Assembly (NCBI RefSeq): GCF_900090245.1
Contig: NZ_FMDN01000003.1
Span: 453,373-517,372, forward strand
From: Micromonospora halophytica
Lineage (GTDB): Bacteria > Actinomycetota > Actinomycetes > Mycobacteriales > Micromonosporaceae
Reading direction: 5' to 3'
Length of the DNA stretch: 64,000 nt
Part shown: one piece after another, positions 9,581 through 18,555 of the stretch
Position numbering within the stretch: the first letter of the stretch is position 1
How the letters are laid out: each line of letters opens with the position of its first letter
Notes under the pieces: model-generated
Databases searched by the model: none
Told to the model about the DNA's origin: nothing
Seen by the model: the letters and a program-made list of their open reading frames with translations, nothing else
Made by a program: the position numbers and the translations under genes

Positions 9581-10194
9581 CCGCAGGCCGTGCCGAGCAC
9601 CAGCTTCACCTGGATGAGCAGTTCGGCGGCGACCTCATTCGGCGTCTGCTCGCCGATATCGTGCAGATGGACGGGGAACCCCGCCTCTGCCAGCTCCACC
9701 GCCACCTCCGCATAGCGCTCGCGTTCCTGCTGGCCAGCCCCCGGACCGCCGCGATGGAATCGGCTGTGGATGCCCCGGGCCGCGGCCCTGGCTCGGGAGC
9801 GGGTGGGGTCGCCGGTGAGAATGATGGTCAGGTCCGGGCGGTCGACGTACTGGTTGAGGGCCCAGATGAACTCGCCGTCCACCCCGTCGAGCCGTTGCAA
9901 CACCAGCGATGTCGCCAGATAGCGGTCGCAGATGACCAGTTTCGCGGCGGCGAGCGCGGGCCGGATCTCGGTCTCCAGGTGCTGGTAGCGGTCGGCGGTG
10001 ACGAGACAGGCGAGAGTCAACCCGTGATAGTCGTCGGTGCCGTACCGCGCTGTCTCGCCGAGCTGGGTGTGCGTCGGTTCCTTGGTGCGGTGAACGTCCC
10101 ACCCGTCTTCGGCCAGCAGGTCGGCAAGGAGCGCGGTGACTGTCGTCTTGCCTACGCCACTCGGGCCGTCGAGGACGAGGAACCTACCGCTCAC
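9538..10194 (-). CDS. Thymidylate-kinase-like P-loop kinase
   Basis: A 218-residue P-loop kinase: Walker A LDGPSGVGKTT at about 8-18, the nucleoside-recognition motif ICDRYLATSLVLQ near 88-100 and the TGDPTRSRARAAARG LID-side segment. This is the dTMP-kinase pattern, but the gene sits in an operon with a radical SAM enzyme rather than beside DNA-replication genes, and it has a 15-residue tail beyond the usual end. GTG start (10192-10194) overlaps the stop of the upstream radical SAM gene (GTGA), so the two are translationally coupled. It probably phosphorylates a nucleoside monophosphate, maybe a modified one made by the neighbour (inference). Confidence 0.87.
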   Translation of the reverse strand: MSGRFLVLDGPSGVGKTTVTALLADLLAEDGWDVHRTKEPTHTQLGETARYGTDDYHGLTLACLVTADRYQHLETEIRPALAAAKLVICDRYLATSLVLQRLDGVDGEFIWALNQYVDRPDLTIILTGDPTRSRARAAARGIHSRFHRGGPGAGQQERERYAEVAVELAEAGFPVHLHDIGEQTPNEVAAELLIQVKLVLGTACGQQPTGEAACTNAS

Positions 10195-11705
10195 CGGTTC
10201 ACCAGCCGCTGGTGCTGAGCGCGTGCCAGTTCCACCAGCCGGCGGCGTACGTGGGACAGCTCGACCTCGCCGAACTGCAGGTTCACGGAGAAGTTGAATT
10301 CGTCGCGGTCGCGCATCGCCTCATCCAGTCCGTCACTCGTCAGGTCCACTGCCGTGTAGTCAAGGAGCTGAGCGGAGTCGTACCGGCCTGTTGCGAGCAG
10401 CCGCTGCCATTCGGGCGTGCCGGGGTACGGCCGGAACTCGAACACGCTTGCCCGGAACCGGCCGGAGCTGTTTTCCGTGAGATCCCACAACTCGTGGATG
10501 TGCCGGACGGTCGCCTCCAGATCGTCGTGCGTTTCCGTGGGTAGACCGAGGATGAAGTAGCCCTTGACGTCGATACCGAGCCGGGTGAGTCGGTCCACCA
10601 CGTTCCGGGTCCACTCCGGTCTGATCCGCTTGCCGATATGGCGGAGGATGCGCTCGCTACCGGACTCGACGCCAATTGCCACCTCTCGACAGCCGTTCGC
10701 GGCGAGCAGTTCCAAGAGGGCGTCTTCGCTTCGGGTGAGGATGTTGATGCGTCCAGTGGCGTCCCAGACGTACCTTCCGCCGATGTCCGCTTCGGTGAAC
10801 GCGGCCATGCATCGTCGGATGAACCGTTCGTGCCCCAGGAACAGGTCGTCGACGAATCGGAAGGCTGTCACACCGTAGCGTGCATGGACCTCGTCCATCT
10901 CGGCGATGATGTTGGAGGGCTCACGGGTGCGAATGGTGACATCGGGATTGGCGCTGACCGCAGCGCCGCAGAACGAACAGTCGTACGGGCAGCCGCGTGC
11001 GCCCACCATGGCCGCCTCGAGCGGCCCACCGTCAGGCTGGTACGGGTCGGCGGCGAAGAAGCGGCGGTCGACGAAGGGCAGGGCGTTGATGTCGGGAGCC
11101 AGGTGCCAGGCCATTCCCGGCACGCCGCCGGTGACAGGCGACTGCAGAATCGGATCTCGCCACATGACCCCCGGCAGTCGCACCCGACGGTGGCGGTCTT
11201 CGAGCAACTCGGCCACCCGAGTCTCGCCTTCGCCGATGACCAGCGCCTCGAGCCGGGCGAATCGAGGGTCCGCGATGACCGCTTCCGGCATCGCCTTGGC
11301 CTGGTGCCCACCGACCATCACTTGGATGCCGGTGTCGATCCCGGCGGCGATGCGAGCACTCAGTGCGTAGGTCGGTGCCAGGAGATTGAAACCCACCCAG
11401 CGGGGCGCCGCCTGGTTGATGATCTCCTGAATCCGGTCGATGCCCAGACCGCGACTCTCACCGTCGAGGACACCGACGGTGAAACCCTGTGCCGCGGCGT
11501 AGGTGGCGAGATAGCCCATCCCCAGCACTGGCAGGGTGAAGTCGTTGATCCTGGGGCGCCGGGCGTAGTCCCGTAGCGGTGCATTGACCAGCAATAGGTC
11601 GATCGGCGCGCCAGCGGGGGCACCGACGATGCAATTGTCAGAGTGCTCCGGCGTGTTGGTTTCCGTACGCGAGGGTGAGGAGGGTGTAGGTGGCGAGATG
11701 GTCAC
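10191..11705 (-). CDS. Cobalamin-binding-domain radical SAM enzyme
   Basis: A 504-residue class B-like radical SAM protein. The N-terminal Rossmann-type B12-binding domain spans about 33-165 (IDLLLVNAPL ... LGMGYLATYAAAQGFTVGVLD ... VMVGGHQAKAMPE ... VIGEGE). The [4Fe-4S] cluster motif is C239-PYD-C243-SF-C246, followed by AFRFVDDLFLG and VAIGVESGSERIL, standard TIM-barrel segments. Such enzymes do methylations, ring rearrangements or C-S/C-C bond chemistry. The start overlaps the upstream glycosylase by 68 bp and the end overlaps the kinase by 4 bp, so this is the middle gene of a compact operon. Substrate unknown. Confidence 0.9.
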   Translation of the reverse strand: MTISPPTPSSPSRTETNTPEHSDNCIVGAPAGAPIDLLLVNAPLRDYARRPRINDFTLPVLGMGYLATYAAAQGFTVGVLDGESRGLGIDRIQEIINQAAPRWVGFNLLAPTYALSARIAAGIDTGIQVMVGGHQAKAMPEAVIADPRFARLEALVIGEGETRVAELLEDRHRRVRLPGVMWRDPILQSPVTGGVPGMAWHLAPDINALPFVDRRFFAADPYQPDGGPLEAAMVGARGCPYDCSFCGAAVSANPDVTIRTREPSNIIAEMDEVHARYGVTAFRFVDDLFLGHERFIRRCMAAFTEADIGGRYVWDATGRINILTRSEDALLELLAANGCREVAIGVESGSERILRHIGKRIRPEWTRNVVDRLTRLGIDVKGYFILGLPTETHDDLEATVRHIHELWDLTENSSGRFRASVFEFRPYPGTPEWQRLLATGRYDSAQLLDYTAVDLTSDGLDEAMRDRDEFNFSVNLQFGEVELSHVRRRLVELARAQHQRLVNR

Positions 11706-12489
11706 CTGTCATCCGCCGCCATTCGCGGGCGAACGCCGGCTCGTCCGCAGGCCACGGTTGGTGTGGACTCGCATGGCGGGCCCAGGTGCGGACCGCCAGG
11801 TCGGCGTAGGGGTAGAGCGTCCAGTCGTTGCTCCAGTCGGCGACAGCTGCGCCCGCGCTCCACGGTCCGATGCCGGAGACGTTCTGGAGCTCTTTGACCA
11901 GGACCGACGGTGACAGCTCCAGCCAGGACCCGCCATGGGCGAGGAATGCGGTGGCGGCGTTCCGGAGTGGCCTGCGCTTGAAGGCCATGCCACACTCGGT
12001 GAAGTCATCATCGCTCAGGGTTAACACACGTTCGGCGGAGGGGAAAGTGTGAAAGTCCGTCTCATCGGATGGTGCGATCACCTCTCCGAAGCGGCGACAG
12101 AAGTCCCGATACAGCTTCCGGGCCTGCCCGGCGCGGATCACCTGCCGGATGATGGCCGTCGCGAGCGCCTCCCACAGGCCGGGGTTGCGAAGTCGCGCGA
12201 CCGTGCCGATCGCCGCCAGCGGTGCGTGGATCGCGGTGGCCTGCCGATGAGGCGTCCCCGGTGCTGAGAAGACGTCCAAGTGAGGCAGCGGCTGCTCGCC
12301 ACGTACGCACACCGTCGACACCTTCGTTCCCTGCACGGTGATCAGGCCGACGGTGCCGGTCGTGAAACTCAGGACCCGCGACTGACGGAGCCCGTCCGAT
12401 CTCCAGGCGGGGTGGTCCGTCATGAGGAAATCGAAGCTCACGAGCCACCCCTGCGTGATCGTCCGGGACTGACTTGGCGATTCTTCCAC
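11638..12489 (-). CDS. HhH-GPD DNA glycosylase (AlkA/OGG-like)
   Basis: A 283-residue protein. Residues about 105-240 form the HhH-GPD fold: LWEALATAIIRQVI, the hairpin LQNVSGIGPWSAGAAV (201-216), and YPYADLAVRTW, where Asp230 is the expected catalytic aspartate of AlkA-like glycosylases. The first 100 residues are beta-rich, as in the AlkA/OGG N-terminal domain, but diverged. No C-terminal Fe-S cluster Cys are visible. It is first gene of the operon with the radical SAM enzyme and kinase; a base-excision enzyme in such company could remove or police a modified base (inference). Confidence 0.85.
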   Translation of the reverse strand: MEESPSQSRTITQGWLVSFDFLMTDHPAWRSDGLRQSRVLSFTTGTVGLITVQGTKVSTVCVRGEQPLPHLDVFSAPGTPHRQATAIHAPLAAIGTVARLRNPGLWEALATAIIRQVIRAGQARKLYRDFCRRFGEVIAPSDETDFHTFPSAERVLTLSDDDFTECGMAFKRRPLRNAATAFLAHGGSWLELSPSVLVKELQNVSGIGPWSAGAAVADWSNDWTLYPYADLAVRTWARHASPHQPWPADEPAFAREWRRMTGDHLATYTLLTLAYGNQHAGAL

Positions 12490-12512
12490 CGTGAAAGGCG
12501 GCCCGCAGCCCT

Positions 12513-12780
12513 GGCTCGCCGCACTCAGGGATCAGGCTGCGATGACCCGGGCAGCGGCATGCATGTCGGCCGGCGGCAACTGCGTCCAACTCCGTACGAT
12601 CCGCATCGGTGCCTCCAATCTGCTGCTGGTGCCTCAGCGGCCCGCCGTAGAGCCGCCCCCGTGCGACCCGGATCCTTGTCGTTGGCCCTGCCGTGCGAAC
12701 GAACATCCGACTCATGGCGGAGGTTCCTGCCGTAGTGGAGCGGCAAGCGCTGTCCGGCGTCGTGAAGTAATGCCGACTCA
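12513..12780 (-). pseudogene. Decayed 3' fragment of a PLD/DEAH helicase gene
   Basis: The 25 codons at 12532-12606 (MRIV...LPPADMHAAARVIAA then stop) align with the last 25 codons of the intact helicase at 18556-18630, with 15 of 24 residues and about 55 of 75 bases identical in the same orientation. Further upstream, in shifted frames, MFVR and GRLYGGP match its VHLFVRET and AYLYAGR segments, and AGQRL...H matches TGQRYIHH. Frameshifts break the frame, so it is a pseudogene. Similarity runs past the stop into the CTGGCTGCC arm of the 18512-18545 terminator. The rest of the 12490-13047 gap holds nothing else recognisable. Confidence 0.7.
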
Positions 12781-13047
12781 GGGGTCCCGTCGGCAGGACC
12801 GGCGCGGGTAGGGTGCGGGGACCGCCAGTGGGGAGGTGGGCCGGATGTATGCCAGGTCAAGGCATGTGCGGGTGGTTGGACGAGCTGAGCCGCGAACAGG
12901 CGGGGATCCTCGGGCCGTCGTCCGCAGGTGGGCCGTGCGCCGAGGCCCGTCGCCCTGCCTGGCGTCGGGTCGGGCCTGAACGACTGAGGATCGTCTCGGC
13001 GTTCCGCTCCCTCGACCTGCACCCTCCCAGCCACCCAAAGGTGTTGC

Positions 13048-16000
13048 ATGCTCTCCCGCTCTGCGTCCTCCGTCGAATCGCCCTCCCTGATCCTCGACCG
13101 GGCCACCTCACTGGTCGAGTACCTGATGGCCGTGCGCGCCCAGATGGAGAAGCCGGCCCGGACGGTGCCGTCGGCGGACGCGTTCTGGCAGCAGGACCTG
13201 CCCACCCATGCTGACTGCGAGGTGGGCGTCTCGCGGGACGGGGCCAGCTGGCTGAGCGTGGGCCTACCCGCTGCGCCCCGGCCGCTCCGGCCGCCTGCCG
13301 AGTTCGCCCCGTACCTCGACGGCGACGTTTCGTACGCGAGCGAGCCGCGGCTCAGCGGTGACGACGAGGTGGTCGACCGGCTCCGGGCACGCTTCGAGCA
13401 GTGGCGGGAGCGGGAGTGGCGGCCGTGGACCGAGCAGGCCCGACGTACCGAGCAGGTGCGGCAGCTGCACCGCAGCCTGTTCGACCTGAAGCACCGCGTC
13501 GACATGAACGCCGCCACCCACGAACTCGTCTGGGGACACGGCGTCATCCGGACCGACGTTGCCGGGCACCGGGTGCAGTACCCGCTGGTGGTGACCCCGG
13601 TCGCCATCGAGTTCGACGCCGACCGGTCGCTGGTGCGGGTGGTGCCGCAGGGTGCCGCCCGCCTGCAGACCGACCCGCTGACCGGCCTCGACGAGCGTTA
13701 CCTCAGCCAACTGCTGGCACTGGCCGGCTCGGGCGGCCAGCTCGACCTCGACGTCTGGGACGACCTCACCCGCCGCGAGTTCTTCGAGCGGGCGCTGCGC
13801 CGGCTGGGACACGACCCGGTGCTCCGGGACGCCGATGCGATCGCGCCCACCGGGGCGTACGTCCACGACACCGGCGTGCTGTTCGTCCGGCCCCGCCAGC
13901 GGATGCTGCGGCGCTTCCTCGAAGAGCTGCGTGCCCGGCTGTTGAAGGGCGACACCGCCAGCATCGGGGCACTGGCCGCCATCCTGGCCCACGAGCCGAG
14001 CCGGCTGGAGATGCCGCAGGACCAACCGGCCCAGTGGAAACCGCTGGGGGAGCGGCTGCTCATGCCGCTGCCGACCAACGAGGCGCAGGAGTCCATCGCC
14101 CGACGACTGGCGCAGCACCGCAACGTGGCGGTGCAGGGCCCGCCCGGCACCGGCAAGACCCACACCATCCGGAACCTCATCTGCCACCTGATGGCACACG
14201 GCAAGCGGGTGCTGGTCGTCGCCCAGAAGGAAGACCCGCTGCGCGTCCTGCGCGACGGGCTGCCACAGGAGATCCAGTCCCTCTGCCTGGCGGTTCTCGG
14301 CCGCTCCACCGACCAGCTCGTACAGCTTCAGCTCGCCGCCCGGGAACTCTCCGACCGCGGTGCCACCCTCGACCGGCGGGGCGAGCAGCAGCGGGTGGAC
14401 CGGCTGCGCCGCCAACTCGAAGAGGCCGAACGCGACCTCGGCCAGGCGCTCGGCGCACTGCGCACGATGGCGGAGAACGAGTCCGCACAGTACGAGATCG
14501 ACGGCATCCGGCTGTCGCCGAGCGACGTCGGTAGCTGGCTGCGGGACCGGGCCGACCGGTACGGCGACATCCCCGACGAGATCGCGCCGGACCTCGACGC
14601 CCCGCTGACCGTCGAGGAGTTCACCGAACTGCTCGACATCGCCCGGCGTACCGTCCGACAGGACCGGGCCCAGGCGCTGCGGCACCTGCCCACGGTGGCC
14701 GACCTGCCGGCCGCCTCGGCCATCCTCGCCGAGCGGCGGGAACTCGCCGCCGCCCGCGGCGAGCTGGAACGCCTCGCCGCTGCGGGCGTGGTCCTGCCGG
14801 AGGTACGGGCGTTCGGCCAGCCCGCCCTCGGCGAACTCGCCGGGCACCTGCGGGAATCGCTCACCGTGCTCACCGCCCGCGAGGGCGCCTGGACGGACCG
14901 GCTCGCCGCCCTCCTGCAAGCCGACCCGAACTGGCGGGCCATGTGGGAGGACCACGTCGGCGCCTGCCAGCGGGTGCTCACCGACCTGACCGCGACGGCC
15001 CGGATCGTCGCCGGCCACCAGGTGACCGTCCCCGAGGCACACCTGGCCGAACCGCGCCGGCTCCTGGCCCAGCTCGGGGAACTGCGGCAACGGTTCGCCG
15101 CCGGCAAGGGCGTCAACCGTCTCTTCCAGGGCACCCTCGCCAAGCTCGCCGCCGACTGCCGCATCGACGGCGAGATCCTGCGCACCACCGACGACGTCGA
15201 CATCGTGGTCGCGTACGTCAACCGCCTCCGGCTACGACAGGAGCTGACCACCCGGTGGACCGAGTGGCGGCAACTGCTCAACCTCACGCAGGAGCTCGGC
15301 GACCAGCCGGAACTCTGGGCAGGCCGGCTGCTCGCCGACGCGACGACCACGCTGGACTGGGACCGCCGCCGCTGGCCCACTCTGCTCGCCACCGTCCGCC
15401 GGTTGGTGCCCCGGGCGGAGCAGACCGTCGACGTACGACGACTGACGGCACTCCTTGAGCTGGTCGACCGGTGCGCGACGGTGTTCACGCACGACCGGCT
15501 CGTGGCCGACGAACGCCACCTCGACGCGGTGCTGCAGGCCGGCATGTCCACGACCAACGCCAGTGAGCTGTGGCGGCTGCTGGACCAGAGCCGCCAGCAC
15601 GCGGACCTCGCCAGCTGGGACGGCACCCTGGACGAGGTACGCCGGCTCGCCGCCCTGCGCCCCGACGCGCAGCGCCTCGCCCAGCTCACCGACCTGCTCC
15701 GCCCCGCCGCTCCCGGCTGGACCGGCCAGATCGAGGACGGCACGGCAGCGGCCCTCGCCGGCACCGGCGCCGACTGCCTGCACCGTTGGCAGTGGCGTCA
15801 GGCACAGACCTGGTTCGACACCGTGGTCGGCAGCGTCGACCCGGTCGCCCTGGGCCGCCGGATCGACCGGACGCGGGAGCGGATCCGACAGCTGACGCAG
15901 GAACTCGTCGTCGCCTCCTCCTGGCTGGAGGTGTCGCTGGCGCTCGACGACCGGCGTCGGGCCGCCCTCGCCGACTGGACCACCGCGCTCCGCAAGATCG

Positions 16001-18489
16001 GAAAGGGTACGGGCAAGAACGCCGCTCAGTGGCAGGCCCACGCCCAGCGGGCGATGACCGCCGCCGTCGACGCCGTGCCCGTCTGGGTCATGTCCGTCGA
16101 CCGGGCCATCGAGCAGTTCGCCGGCGGCGCCCACTTCGACGTGGTCATCGTCGACGAGGCGTCCCAGGCGGACATGTTCTCGCTGCCCATCCTCAGCCTC
16201 GCCGAGCGGGCCGTGGTCGTCGGCGACGACCAGCAGATCGGCCCGCAGCTCTCCTTCGTCGGCACGGTCACCGCCCTGATCAACTCACACCTGGTGGACG
16301 TGCCGTCGGCCGAGCACTTCGACCCGGAGAGCAGCCTCTACGACCACGCCGTCCGCCGCTCGCCCGAACGGATCCTGCTCACCGAGCACTTCCGGTCCGT
16401 ACCGGCGATCATCGGCTTCTCCAGCGACACCTACTACGGCGGGGAGATCGAACCGCTGCGCACCGACCGGCCCGCGGGCATCGGTGACCCGGTGATCGCC
16501 GTGCATGTCCCCGACGGCATCCGCCAGGACCTGACCGCCTACGGCAACGTCAACGTCGCCGAGGCGGAGGCGCTCGTCGCGCGGGTCGCCGCGATCGTCG
16601 CCGACCCCGCGTACGAGGGACGGACGATCGGCGTGGTGAGCCTGCTCAGCACCAGCGGGCAGGCCCTCTACCTGCTGGCCCGCCTGCGCGAGGTGGTGGG
16701 CGAGGAGGAGATGGAACGACGCCGGCTGCGCGTCGGCGACTCGTACACCTTCCAGGGCGACGAACGGGACATCGTCCTCGTGTCGACGGTCGTGTCACCG
16801 CACAACGGTGTCGTCTCCGCGTTCACCAAGCGTGACCATCACCGGCGGGTCAACGTCGCCGCCTCCCGCGCCCGCGACCAGCTCTGGGTCTTCCACTCCG
16901 TGCAGCCCGCCGACCTGCGCGACGACGACGCCCGGGGGCTGCTGCTCACCTACTGCCAGAACGTCAACGCCGCCGAGGAGGCGTACGACGACCTGGAGAA
17001 GCGCTGCGACAGCGACTTCGAACGCGAGGTGCTGCGCCGCATCCTGCGCCGCGGGTACCGGCCGCTGCCGCAGTTCCGCATCGGCGGGTACCGGATCGAC
17101 TTCGTGCTGCCTGCCCCGGACGGCCGGCGACTCGCCATCGAATGCGACGGCGACGCCTACCACGGGCCGGAGCAGTGGGAGAGCGACATGCGCCGGCAGG
17201 CGGTGCTGGAACGGGTCGGCAACTGCGTCTTCGTCCGGATCCGGGGGAGTGTGTTCAGCCGGGACCCGCAGGCGGCGCTGGAACCGCTGTGGCAGCGCAT
17301 CGACGAGTTGGGCATCAGCGTCGACTCCTCGCCGGCTCCAGTCGTCGACGGCACGGTCGTTGAGCCCGCGCGGGTAGCGCCGAATCCATCGCTGGAGTCC
17401 ACGGAAGAGCCGGCGCCGGTGCCCGACGCGCCGCCGTCGCCACCGGCTCCGCCGTCCACCACGACGCCTGCCCCCATTCCTCCGGCCAGGTCCGCCCCGC
17501 CGGCCCCACCGAAGCGTCCGGCCGTAGCGCCGCAACCTGCGGTGGCTGTACCCAAGGAGAATGCCGCGCCGGTGCCGAGTGCTCGGTCTGGGGATGAGCC
17601 AGCGGCGGGCGACGACGGCACCGTGCCCGTGCCGGTCGGCTACCGCAACGTCGCCTGGCTGCGGCCCTACGAGGCGGTGGCCGCGATGGACAGCTACCGG
17701 CACTGTCGGGACGTGCCGATCCGGCACGAGGGCAAGGTGCTCGGCTGGGCCCGCTACTACGACAGCGCGTCACCCGAGGCCCGCAAGTACCGGGCGAACG
17801 TCCGCGTCGAACGGGCGCACCCGTCAGGCGCACGACTGGTCTGCTGGGTACGGCCACACGAGGCGAAAGCCGTCATCAGTGCCGCCTCCATGAAGCGGGA
17901 CGTGCCGGTGGACGACAGCCGGGGGCGGCACACCGGCTTGGTCCAGTTCTTCCCGACAGGTAGCCCGGCGGCCACCCGGTTCCGCAGCGTCACACGGCTG
18001 TTGCGGCTCTCCGGCGGTGGCGAGGCCGCCCCCAGCGCACCGGTGCCGGCACCAGCGGCATCAGGGCCGCGTGAAGCGCTCGACCGCGCGGCGCTGGAGG
18101 AGACGCTGGACCGGGCTATGCGGCGTGCGTACTCAGGGAGGGACACCGAGCCGGAGCCGGCGGATGGCCACACGACGGACCGGCGGGCGCTGGAAGCGGC
18201 CTTCCACCATGCGATGGTCCGCGTCTATGAGCGGGCCCGCGATGAGGCCCACTATCAGGCGACGCTGTTCCTGCGCATGGTCACCGAGAAGGGCGGCCTG
18301 GCGACGGCCCGGCAGTTGCTGCACCATCCGGTCGTCTCGGACGGGTTCACGGCGCTGTGGGAGCGGGGGCGGGTCGACCTGACCGTTGAGGCGCTGGTGA
18401 TCCAGCCCCGGTTCCGGTCGCTGTTCACCGACGAGGAACTGGCGACCGCCAGCCGACGGGTCGTGGAGGCCTCCACGCACACGTCCTGA
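13048..18489 (+). CDS. SF1 helicase with Vsr/DUF559-type nuclease domain
   Basis: A 1813-residue protein, ATG 13048 with AAAGG six bases upstream. Order: N-terminal beta-rich module with ELVWGHGVIRTD...YPLVVTPVAIEFD as in COG1112/DUF4011-type helicases; Walker A GPPGTGKTHT (364-373); a long helical insertion (about 440-980); Walker B IVDEASQAD (Asp-Glu near 1036); GDDQQ; HFRSVPAII; SYTFQGDERDIVLVS; VNVAASRARDQLWV. Then an endonuclease of the Vsr/REase_MTES_1575 type (about 1320-1430: RIDFVLP, IECDGDAYH, RIRGSVF), a Pro-rich linker, and two copies of a 58-residue unit beginning W-[LV]-R-P-[YH]-E-A. Helicase-nuclease fusions of this form occur in antiviral islands; that role here is inferred. 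Confidence 0.92.
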   Translation: MLSRSASSVESPSLILDRATSLVEYLMAVRAQMEKPARTVPSADAFWQQDLPTHADCEVGVSRDGASWLSVGLPAAPRPLRPPAEFAPYLDGDVSYASEPRLSGDDEVVDRLRARFEQWREREWRPWTEQARRTEQVRQLHRSLFDLKHRVDMNAATHELVWGHGVIRTDVAGHRVQYPLVVTPVAIEFDADRSLVRVVPQGAARLQTDPLTGLDERYLSQLLALAGSGGQLDLDVWDDLTRREFFERALRRLGHDPVLRDADAIAPTGAYVHDTGVLFVRPRQRMLRRFLEELRARLLKGDTASIGALAAILAHEPSRLEMPQDQPAQWKPLGERLLMPLPTNEAQESIARRLAQHRNVAVQGPPGTGKTHTIRNLICHLMAHGKRVLVVAQKEDPLRVLRDGLPQEIQSLCLAVLGRSTDQLVQLQLAARELSDRGATLDRRGEQQRVDRLRRQLEEAERDLGQALGALRTMAENESAQYEIDGIRLSPSDVGSWLRDRADRYGDIPDEIAPDLDAPLTVEEFTELLDIARRTVRQDRAQALRHLPTVADLPAASAILAERRELAAARGELERLAAAGVVLPEVRAFGQPALGELAGHLRESLTVLTAREGAWTDRLAALLQADPNWRAMWEDHVGACQRVLTDLTATARIVAGHQVTVPEAHLAEPRRLLAQLGELRQRFAAGKGVNRLFQGTLAKLAADCRIDGEILRTTDDVDIVVAYVNRLRLRQELTTRWTEWRQLLNLTQELGDQPELWAGRLLADATTTLDWDRRRWPTLLATVRRLVPRAEQTVDVRRLTALLELVDRCATVFTHDRLVADERHLDAVLQAGMSTTNASELWRLLDQSRQHADLASWDGTLDEVRRLAALRPDAQRLAQLTDLLRPAAPGWTGQIEDGTAAALAGTGADCLHRWQWRQAQTWFDTVVGSVDPVALGRRIDRTRERIRQLTQELVVASSWLEVSLALDDRRRAALADWTTALRKIGKGTGKNAAQWQAHAQRAMTAAVDAVPVWVMSVDRAIEQFAGGAHFDVVIVDEASQADMFSLPILSLAERAVVVGDDQQIGPQLSFVGTVTALINSHLVDVPSAEHFDPESSLYDHAVRRSPERILLTEHFRSVPAIIGFSSDTYYGGEIEPLRTDRPAGIGDPVIAVHVPDGIRQDLTAYGNVNVAEAEALVARVAAIVADPAYEGRTIGVVSLLSTSGQALYLLARLREVVGEEEMERRRLRVGDSYTFQGDERDIVLVSTVVSPHNGVVSAFTKRDHHRRVNVAASRARDQLWVFHSVQPADLRDDDARGLLLTYCQNVNAAEEAYDDLEKRCDSDFEREVLRRILRRGYRPLPQFRIGGYRIDFVLPAPDGRRLAIECDGDAYHGPEQWESDMRRQAVLERVGNCVFVRIRGSVFSRDPQAALEPLWQRIDELGISVDSSPAPVVDGTVVEPARVAPNPSLESTEEPAPVPDAPPSPPAPPSTTTPAPIPPARSAPPAPPKRPAVAPQPAVAVPKENAAPVPSARSGDEPAAGDDGTVPVPVGYRNVAWLRPYEAVAAMDSYRHCRDVPIRHEGKVLGWARYYDSASPEARKYRANVRVERAHPSGARLVCWVRPHEAKAVISAASMKRDVPVDDSRGRHTGLVQFFPTGSPAATRFRSVTRLLRLSGGGEAAPSAPVPAPAASGPREALDRAALEETLDRAMRRAYSGRDTEPEPADGHTTDRRALEAAFHHAMVRVYERARDEAHYQATLFLRMVTEKGGLATARQLLHHPVVSDGFTALWERGRVDLTVEALVIQPRFRSLFTDEELATASRRVVEASTHTS

Positions 18490-18511
18490 GTAGCGGTACG
18501 AGTCGCTGCGC

Positions 18512-18545
18512 GGAGTGGCGGCCAGTGTCTGCTGGCTGCCACTCC
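18512..18545. terminator. Bidirectional terminator hairpin between convergent helicase genes
   Basis: GGAGTGGCGGCCAG (18512-18525) pairs with CTGGCTGCCACTCC (18532-18545) around a 6-base loop; 13 of 14 pairs match. It fills the 66-bp gap between the stop codons of two converging genes, which fits a U-less actinobacterial terminator serving both. Confidence 0.8.
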
Positions 18546-18555
18546 CGGCTACGGA

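Noticed and set aside
13264..15090. 608-codon open frame on the minus strand opposite the SF1 helicase gene
   Set aside because: It is the antisense shadow of the helicase frame, a common effect of high GC3; its translation lacks domain patterns and is rich in Gly/Arg/Val repeats.
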